This document shows, in pieces, positions 9,535 to 19,200 of a DNA stretch of 64,000 nucleotides (position 1 is the first letter of the stretch; the number at the start of each line of letters is the position of its first letter). The position numbers and the translations under genes were made by a program. Under the pieces are notes generated by a model, which worked only from the letters and a program-made list of their open reading frames with translations, was not told the origin of the DNA and made no database searches. Source of the DNA: Eriocheir sinensis (taxonomy: Eukaryota > Arthropoda > Malacostraca > Decapoda > Varunidae); assembly GCF_024679095.1 (NCBI RefSeq), contig NC_066576.1, positions 7,063,674 through 7,127,673 on the forward strand, written 5' to 3'.

Positions 9535-12500
9535 TCTTTTCAAGGCAGCCAAGGGCGGGCCTACCTCTTCAACTCTGTGTGAGTATTGGCCTTGGCTCCC
9601 GTCCACCTCCCACTCCTAATGTGCCTGGGTGTTGCTGTGATGCCCTGCTTGAGGGATTACCAAGCTTTATTAAGGGATTGGATGACTTCATGCTCGGTTA
9701 AGAGAGCTGAAGATTAACATTTGTTTTTTGTTGTCTCATTCAGTTAGTCCCCAAAATTGGATAGGTATAGGGAAACTTAACCCAGTAGCAGCGGGGATCA
9801 TGTTTCTTAATGGTCCCTCTAAGCGAGAAAAATGAGAAAAAAATCATCACTCACTCAAACCATTTCATAATATATATCAAAGCATTTGTGATCAGTTTCT
9901 GCATCATCTATTTTGAGGGGTTATATCATGGCAGAAATTTGGCCCGTCGCTGCTACACGGTAAAGCCTCAAATTTGGCCCGTCGCTGCTACACGGTAAAG
10001 CCACAAATTTGGCCCGTCGCTGCTTCACGGTAAAGCCACAAATTTGGCCCATCACTGCTACACGGTAAAGCCACAAATTTGGCCCGTCGCTGCTACACGG
10101 TAAAGCCACAAATTTGGCCCGTCGCTGCTACACAGTAAAGCCACAAATTTGGCCTGTCACTGCTTCACGGTAAAGCCACAAATTTGGCCTGTCGCTGCTA
10201 CACGGTAAAGCCACAAATTTGGCCCGTCACTGCTACACGGTAAAGCCACAAATTTGGCCCATCGCTGCTACACGGTAAAGACACAAAATTGGCCCTTCAA
10301 TTCTACACGGTAAAGCCACAAATTTGGCCCATCGCTGCTACGGTAAAGCCACAAATTTGGCCCGTCGCTGCTACACGGTAAAGCCACAAATTTGGCCCGT
10401 CGCTGCTACACAGTAAAGCCACAAATTTGGCCCGTCACTGCTACATGGTAAAGCCACAAATTTGGCCCATCGCTGCTACACGGTAAAGCCACAAATTTGG
10501 CCCATCACTGCTACACGGTAAAGCCACAAATTTGGCCCATCGCTGCTACTGAGTTAATTAACCTGAATTATTTATCAGTTCATTGGCGGTTAATGGGAAA
10601 CAATGAATTCCTTATTTTAATGTAGGCTTAACTTAGCTTGGATTATACAAAATATGTGAATGAGCAGCCTTGCGCTACACAGATTCGCCCCTCAGCTGAA
10701 CACATTATTGGAACACATGTATTGCAAAGTGATCCGGCCTACCCTGTTCACTCTGCATTACACATTTCAGAATTTTCAAAAACGTATTTAGACATCCCGT
10801 GGCGAGACATCGAGCTTATGCTTTCGACACTCAGTCACATACTCACATATACATGATGATATATATATATAACATGCAATACAGCTTTTGATTGCAGGTA
10901 TATATGACTCAGTTACTATGTGGAGGGTACAAACTTAATATTTAATACTTCTATGGGAAAAAGTGACTGGCCCACATCGATTTAAACAACATGAATCTGG
11001 CAAAACACAAGACCGCAACAAACAACAAGCAAGGTGAGTAAATGCATGTCTTACTTTTTTTCTTATATATTTATACGTACTGGGAACAAGGAGAGTATAT
11101 TTAGCACCTAGAAACGGTATTTTGGTAGTTTAGCTCCACACACAAGAATTTCACCTCCAAATACTTAGAGTGAAACCAAATTGTTGAGTCCGTTTTGGCG
11201 TAGAATAATTGGTCTTCTTCCTCGGCATATGAATAACCGAGATTAACAACTCATTGGGTACATTTTTTCGTAAACATTTATACTAACTGCATTATTATGG
11301 CCGTAGTGTTTACTGTGCGATAGTTATGTAAGTATGTTTATTTGCGTATCGGGGCTATTCTAAAAGGTAGATATTTAGAGTAGATACGCATCGCAAATAG
11401 GTACAGCTCACATAGTTAACACTGTGGTCATACTGATGTGGAGGTATTGTAATTATTAACCACATTTTTTATTATATGTTAGTTAGTGAAGGTAATTTAT
11501 TGAGAACTTAGATGTTTATATTTTTAAGTTAATTAATTTTGTGTTTCACCAACTAAGGTCCATCATTTGCAGTAATTTTCTCATTATCTGTACAATCTCA
11601 TAGTCAGGTCTATACCGGGACAAAAAAGTTCTGTACCTTCATCGTGGACCTCAATGTTCTATATTATATTATTGTACTTTTATTTTTTCTTTAATTTTTC
11701 AGGTGTCCCAGAGCCTCCAGGTGTTGATAACTGAGATACCTAGCAACAGACAACCACCAGCTCGCCATATCAGACTGCTACGATGTTTCCCAAGCTTTAG
11801 TGTGCAGCTGCGTCTAACATGTATCGAGGGCGCTTGCCAGGACGACCCACTCTGTTAGCAAGATGCCTGGCAATGATGAAACGCCGTGGGTGGTGGAGAG
11901 CTTCATGGCACTAGCTGGGATGCCTGGTGTGATGGGCTGTATTGACTGTACCCATATAGCTGTAAGAAGACCCTGGAGATCAGTCTGAACCTCTTACGAA
12001 CAGGAAAGGAATATTATCTCTAAACGTGCAGGCTGTTTGTGGACCGAGACTACAGTTTTTTAATGTTGTTGGTATAGTCTTCCAGATATGTCGAGGCCGG
12101 TCTGCGTAGACTCGCGTGGGTCCTCTCCTTCCATCTGCTCCGCCACACAGTCCCAAGACCTATTTTCTCCTCTCGTATGTCACCTGTAGCTTACATATGA
12201 GAGGAGGAGATAGGCGGTGGGACTGTGTGGCAGAGCAGAGGGGAGGAAAGGACACACGGGAGCCTACGCCAGACTGGCCTCGATGTATTTGTAAGACTAT
12301 AGGTGGCCAGGAAGCACACATGACGCCACTATCTTCAACAACCGTCGTCTGTGTGTTGCAGTGGAAGACGGGGTTCACAGAGGTCGTCTTCGAGGTGACG
12401 CCGGATATCCTTGCACGAGGTTACTGTCAACACCCGTCTCAAATCCTCCGTCACGTCAAGAAATGCACTGCAACCGATCCCATGTCACCTCACAGAATTG

Positions 12501-15500
12501 CATTGAGAGAGTCTTTGGAGTTCTCAAAAAAAAAGTTTGGCGCCTTAGGCAAGCAAACGCAAACAGACCTTGAAAATACCAAACCATCATCATCATCATC
12601 ATCATTTAACGTCCATTTACTCCCTTGGGGTTGGACGGGATATCAGCCTCCTCCACTGTTGTCGGTCCATAGCCATTTCTTCTGTGATGTTCGGCCTTCT
12701 CATATCTACCGAAGCCCTCATTATTACTGCAGCTAGTCTCCATAATTTGGCACTGAGATGAAGAGTTCCAATTCCAAACAAGGTCTTACAACTGCTGTTA
12801 AACGATGAACAGAATGCCATGGATCGTGATGGAAGGTTACCGGGTAATGTTGAAAGGAGCCAAGAGAAGATGGCGCCACTATAAACACTTGCCTGTGCCA
12901 TGATGGGCTGGGGCCGAACACCATCCAGGCCCCTCAAGTGTATGTTCCTAACCTAAACTTGAGTACTTATAAGAATGCATGGTAATAATATGAAATAAAA
13001 TCATTTAATAGAATTTATTGAGTTTTCCAATTATCCAAGTATTTATGTTTTATTAGGAAATCCCTTTTTTCAACTCGTCCGCTGCGGTTCGCACGGATTT
13101 GGCTTTCACTGGTAACCTGGTAACATATAGTCCCAGGTCTTTCTCTGCCTCTGTGGTGGATAGTGGCGTGTTTCCCATGTAGTATTGGTGTGCTGGATAT
13201 CCCTTCACTAGTAGCCTGGTAACATATAGTCCCAGGTCTTTCTCTGCCTCTGTGGTGGATAGTGGAGTGTTTCCCATGTGGTATTGGTGTGCTGGATATC
13301 CCTTCACTGGTAACCTGGTAAATGTGGTATTGGTGTGCTGGATATCCCTTCACTGGTAACCTGGTAACATATAGTCCCAGGTCTTTCTCTGCCTCTGTGG
13401 TGGATAGTGGAGTGTTTCCCATGTGGTATTGGTGTGCTGGATATCCCCTCCCAAGATGCAGGACTTTAAATTTCTCTCCATTAAATTGTACCAGCCAGTT
13501 TTTGTTCCATTCCCGTAGCTGGGCAATGTCACCTCGTAGGAAATCCACAATCAAGGAGTTAATCTTCAATTCTATTTCCTTTATTTCTCTGAGCTTCAAA
13601 TGTGCTTTATGAGAGTGTTGCTAAGCACTGACAGGGCTGATGGAGTGCAGAAACAAGACATGAAGAGTGAGTGGTGTGTAGCCTTGGCATGTAGGTCTTA
13701 TGTTGGCAGTGAAAAGGTGTAGCTGAAGGGGGATCGATCTTGCCTGACTCAAGGGTAGCATTATCTGACAGGGCTGATGGTGTGCAGAAAACATGACATG
13801 AAATAAGAGAAATAAGGATGTTAAATAAAAAAAAGAGATAGAAGAGACCTTAAGTTTGCATACAGGACCGATGTGGCAAAGATGAATGAAGATGTGAAAC
13901 TGTATAGCGACCTTTTCCTGAGTGTTGTGTGGCAAAGATGAATGAAATTGTAAAACTGTATAGTGACCTTTTCCTGAGTGCTGTGTGACAAAGATGAATA
14001 AAATTGTAAAACTGTATAGCGACCTTTTCCTGAGTGCTGTGTGGCAAAGATGAATGAAATTGTAAAACTGTATAGCGACCTTTTCCTGAGTGTTGTGTGG
14101 CAAAGACGAATGAAATTGTAAAACTGTATAGTGACCTTTTCCTGAGTGTTGTGTGGCAAAGACGAATGAAATTTTAAAACTATAGTGACCTTTTCCTGAG
14201 TGCTGTGTGGCAAAGACGAATGAAATTTTAAAACTGAATAGTGACCTTTTCCTGAGTGTTGTGTGGCAAAGACGAATGAAATTGTAAAACTGTATAGCGA
14301 CCTTTTCCTGAGTGCTGTGTGGTAAAGACGAATGAAATTTTAAAACTGAATAGTGACCTTTTCCTGAGTGTTGTGTGGCAAAGATGAATGAAGATGTAAA
14401 ACTGTATAGCGACCTTTTCCTGAGTGTTGTGTGGCAAAGACGAATGAAATTTTAAAACTGTATAGTGACCTTTTCCTGAGTGTTGTGTGCTTGGAGGGAG
14501 GATGTGACAAAGACAAATGAAGATGTAAAACTGTATAGTGACCTTTTCCTGAGTGCTGTGTGGCAAAGACGAATGAAATTGTAAAACTGTATAGTGACCT
14601 TTTCCTGAGTGTTGTGTGCTTGGAGGGAGGATGTGACAAAGATGAATGAAATTTTAAAACTGTATAGTGACCTTTTCCTGAGTGCTGTGTGCTTGGAGGG
14701 AGGATGTGACAAAGATGAATGAAATTTTAAAACTGTATAGCGACCTTTTCCTGAGTGTTGTGTGGCAAAGACGAATGAAATGTAAAGATTTTTTGACATT
14801 TTTCCAAGTGTGTTAACGCTACCCTAGAATAGTAGCGATGTCCGGGATTCTGAATTTGAGCTTTGCGTTGTGGATTAGATGCTCCAAGACCCACGGCGCT
14901 CGGCTGCCATGGCATTTCAGTTTGTACTCTGTCCTTTGTGTGTGAGGCAACGGTGCCAGATTGTCCTACTCAGCTGCTTATATTTCCTGACTTCCTAAGG
15001 ATTAAGAAAGAAAAAAAACTAATTTGTGGCTTTACGGTGTAGCAGCGATGGGCCAAATTTGTGGCTTTACCGTGTAGCATCGATGGGCCAAATTTGTGGC
15101 TTTACCGTGTAGCAGCGACAGGTCAAATTTGTGGCTTTACCGTGTAGCAGCGACGGGTCAAATTTGTGGCTTTACTGTGTAGCAGCGACGGGTCAAATTT
15201 GTGGCTTTACCGTGTAGCAGCGACAGGTCAAATTTGTGGCTTTACCGTGTAGCAGCGACGGGTCAAATTTGTGGCTTTACCGTGTAGCAGCGACGGGTCA
15301 AATTTGTGGCTTTACCGTGTAGCAGCGACGGGTCAAATTTGTGGCTTTACCGTGTAGCAGCGACGGGTCAAATTTGTGCCATGATATAAACCCCCAAAAA
15401 TAGATGATGCATAAACTGATCACAAATGCTTTGATATATATTATGAAATGGTTTGTGTGAGGGGTGATTTTTTCTCATTTTTCTCGCTTAGAAGGACCAT

Positions 15501-16146
15501 TAAGAAACATGATCCCCACTGCTACCGGGTTAAAAAAAAAAAGACTTACAAGACAAGGCAAATACCAGAAGCCATGTGATTGTGACGGAGCAAAACAAGA
15601 CATATAAACGTAACTTCTGTAAAATGCCGTCTATTAAGGGGAAATACGATCTGAACGAAAGTTGTGGTTTACGGAAAGTGATGCTTCTGCTGGACAGTGA
15701 CGTCGATGATCTGCAACAGGAAAGTGAAAAGGAGAGTGACGAAAGTGTGCGCGATGACGGTGTTGACGAGAGAGTCAGCGATGATCAAAGTGACCTTGAA
15801 ATGCCGTACGTCTCACCACGGCGTCACATGACCACACAGTTGCGACGCCGAGACACAACGATCCAATCAACAATCACGTTTGTCACCATCCGTCCCGATC
15901 ACCAGGCGGCCCCACTAGTGCTTCCACACCTAACAAGTATCTACCTCCCAGCATATACCCACCTGTCCCAGTATCGTCCATCCACCCTCCTGACCCCAGT
16001 GAACCCCAACCTGGCCCCACACACCAATATCAGCACTCTCTACTATGCATCAGACAGGAAAAGAAAGGAAGGAGCGAAGGGGAAGTTCTCGCATTGTTTG
16101 AGCTGCCTACATAGACGGCAAGCTACCCGCGCCACACCAAGATATC

Positions 16147-16209
<63 letters not shown>

Positions 16210-19200
16210 CTAGATATCGATGATCTTAACACTACAGGTCCAACAGGCATTGCTAACGAGAATGGGGAGGGAACAATATTATTATTTTTTTTATTATTTT
16301 TGCACGGTATAAAATCTAGGGAGGCTGAAGGATATCGGGACACATCTGGACTTCATGTGCGGCAAAAGTCACTTCCATCAGACAACATTGTGGCTGACGG
16401 TGGTGGAAAGATTACAAGAACGTAGAATTTTTTATCATTTTTGCGCATTATCTATTTATTCTTGTTTTTTATAATGTTGTTGTAGGTTAATACATTTAGT
16501 TCATAGTTCATAGAGTTCAGAATAACATCAAATTCAAGTGAAAATTTTGAAATAAACTTTATACCATTCCTATATGTATGTTTCTACCCCCAAAGTTTGT
16601 CTGGGATTCCGGACATCGCTACTAGGCACTGGGGCTGACATCGCTGCTATTCCAGGGTTAAGCAGGGTGGTTCTTTCAAGGATGAATGAATATGTAAAAC
16701 TGGATTGAGATTTTCCTGAGTGTGTTAACCCAGTAGCAGCGACGGGCCAAATTTGTGGCTTTACCATGTAGCAGTGACGGGCCAAATTTGTGGCTTTACC
16801 ATGTAGCAGTGATGGGCCAAATTTGTGGCTTTACCATGTAGCAGTGAAGGGCCAAATTTGTGGCTTTACCATGTAGCAGTGATGGGCCAAATTTGTGGCT
16901 TTACCATGTAGCAGTGACAGGCCAAATTTGTGGCTTTACCATGTAGCAGCGAAGGGCCAAATTTGTGGCTTTACCATGTAGCAGTGAAGGGCCAAATTTG
17001 TGGCTTTACCATGTAGCAGCGACGGGCCAAATTTGTGGCTTTACCATGTAGCAGCGAAGGGCCAAATTTGTGGCTTTACCATGTAGCAGTGATGGGCCAA
17101 ATTTGTGGCTTTACCATGTAGCAGTGACGGGCCAAATTTGTGGCTTTACCATGTAGCAGTGAAGGGCCAAATTTGTGGCTTTACCATGTAGCAGTGAAGG
17201 GCCAAATTTGTGGCTTTACCATGTAGCAGCGACGGGCCAAATTTGTGGCTTTACCATGTAGCAGTGACGGGCCAAATTTGTGGCTTTACTATGTAGCAGT
17301 GAAGGGCCAAATTTGTGGCTTTACCATGTAGCAGCGATGGGCCAAATTTGTGGCTTTACCATGTAGCAGTGATGGGCCAAATTTGTGGCTTTACCGTGTA
17401 GCAGTGACGGGCCAAATTTATGCCATGATATAGACCCCCCCAAAAAAAATAGATGATGCATAAACTGATCACAAATGCCTTGATGTATATTATGAAATGG
17501 TTTGCGTGAGTGATGATTTTTTCTCATTTTTCTCGCTTGGAGGGACCATTAAGAAACATGATCCCCGCTGCTACCGGGTTAAGCAGGGCGGTTGTTTCAA
17601 GGATGAACGAAGATGTAAAACTGTATAGCGACCCTTTTTTTAGAGTATGTATTTACCGTGTTGTTGTAGATGACTCGAGATGTAAAACTGGATAGCGACA
17701 TTTTCCTGCGTGTGTTTGGTGTTTACAGAATGGACGTGGTGGTGTTGTAGGGATGCTTTCACAGTTATTTTGTTTGTTTTGATCGTTACCAATGGCGGAG
17801 ATCGTCGCTATTGTATTTTCAAAGTGGAAAACCATAGCGTCGATCGCCGCCATTGGCAACGATCAAAACAAACAGTGTCTGAAAATGGCCCTAAGAGTGG
17901 ATATACCAAAGACAGGCGAAGGCGTAACACTGTATTGCTGTTTTCCTAAGTGTGTTTGGCGTTGCAGGGTGAACGTTGGGTGCGGGCCGGCCGAGGAAAG
18001 GGTGCTGCTGACAGGCCTACATGCTGTGGCCGATATCTACTGTGAGTGCTGCAAGACGACGCTGGGCTGGAAATATGTGAGTCACCCCTTTGAGCATCCA
18101 TGCTTTGTCAGTGGAGAGAAGCAGTGTTGCCAAATCATCATATTCACCATATTCTATTCATCCTTTTTAAGCCTCAAACTCTCGTACCTACACAAATGAT
18201 GATCGAAAATTGAAGTTAGCGTTAAAACTCTTAATTATTGATGTATCTTTGTGCTTATTTGCTATAGATATCGGTCAGAAACTACGAAAATATGATGAGT
18301 ACGATAATTGGCAACGCTGGAGAGAAGCGTCGATGTAGGTGTTTGTTCGGGATAGAGGTGAGGCATACTTAAGGGGTTACTGTCATCTTGTGCAGTGGTG
18401 GAGAAAAACATGCCATAGACGAGAGAGATGTGAGGTACTTGCCTACTGCTGTCTCTCGTAGTATACTATAAAAAACAAAAATGAGAGATGTGGGTGTACT
18501 TTTAATTGTTCGGGATAGAGGTGAGGCATACTTAAGGGGTTATGGTCATCTTGTGCAGTGGTGGAGAAAAATATGCCATAGACGAGAGAGGTGTGGGGTA
18601 CTTGCCTACTGCTGTCTGTCGTAATATGCTATAAAAAAACAAAAATGAGAGATGTGGGTGTACTTTTATTTGTTCGGGATAGAGGTGAGGCATACTTCAT
18701 AAAAATGCTGAAATAAAAGGCCAAAGATATACCATCATCTTGTGCAGTGGTGTCTTACAACTTTACTCAATTTCTCATTAAACAAATTTGGCGTGTGGTA
18801 TTTAAATAGATATTGTTTGAAGTGTTATGGAACAGTTTAGTTTTTCAGGAAGGGCGATTGTTGTAGTGGTAGAGATGCGAACCTGTTTTGACGATCTCTT
18901 GACAGGACCTGTTTTGACGATCTCTTGACAGGACCTGTTTTGACGATCTCTTGACAGGACCTGTTTTGACGATCTCTTGACAGGACCTGTTATCATCTCT
19001 TGACAGGACCTGTTTTGACGATCTCTTGACAGGACCCGTTTTGACGATCTCTTGACAGGACCTGTTTTGACGATCTCTTGACAGGACCTGTTTTGACGAT
19101 CTCTTGACAGGACCTGTTTTGACGATCTCTTGACAGGACCTGTTTTGACGATCTCTTGACAGGACCTGTTTTGACGATCTCTTGACAGGACCTGTTTTGA

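Noticed and set aside
16725..17582. CRISPR or centromeric satellite in the 35-bp repeat blocks
   Set aside because: There are no unique spacers, and each block is bounded by TTAA ends and a conserved non-repeat segment, as in a mobile element.
15020..17582. TTAA copies 2 and 3 as the two ends of one larger composite transposon
   Set aside because: Both copies have the same orientation and each has its own conserved block, so they do not form an inverted pair around the intervening 1.2 kb.
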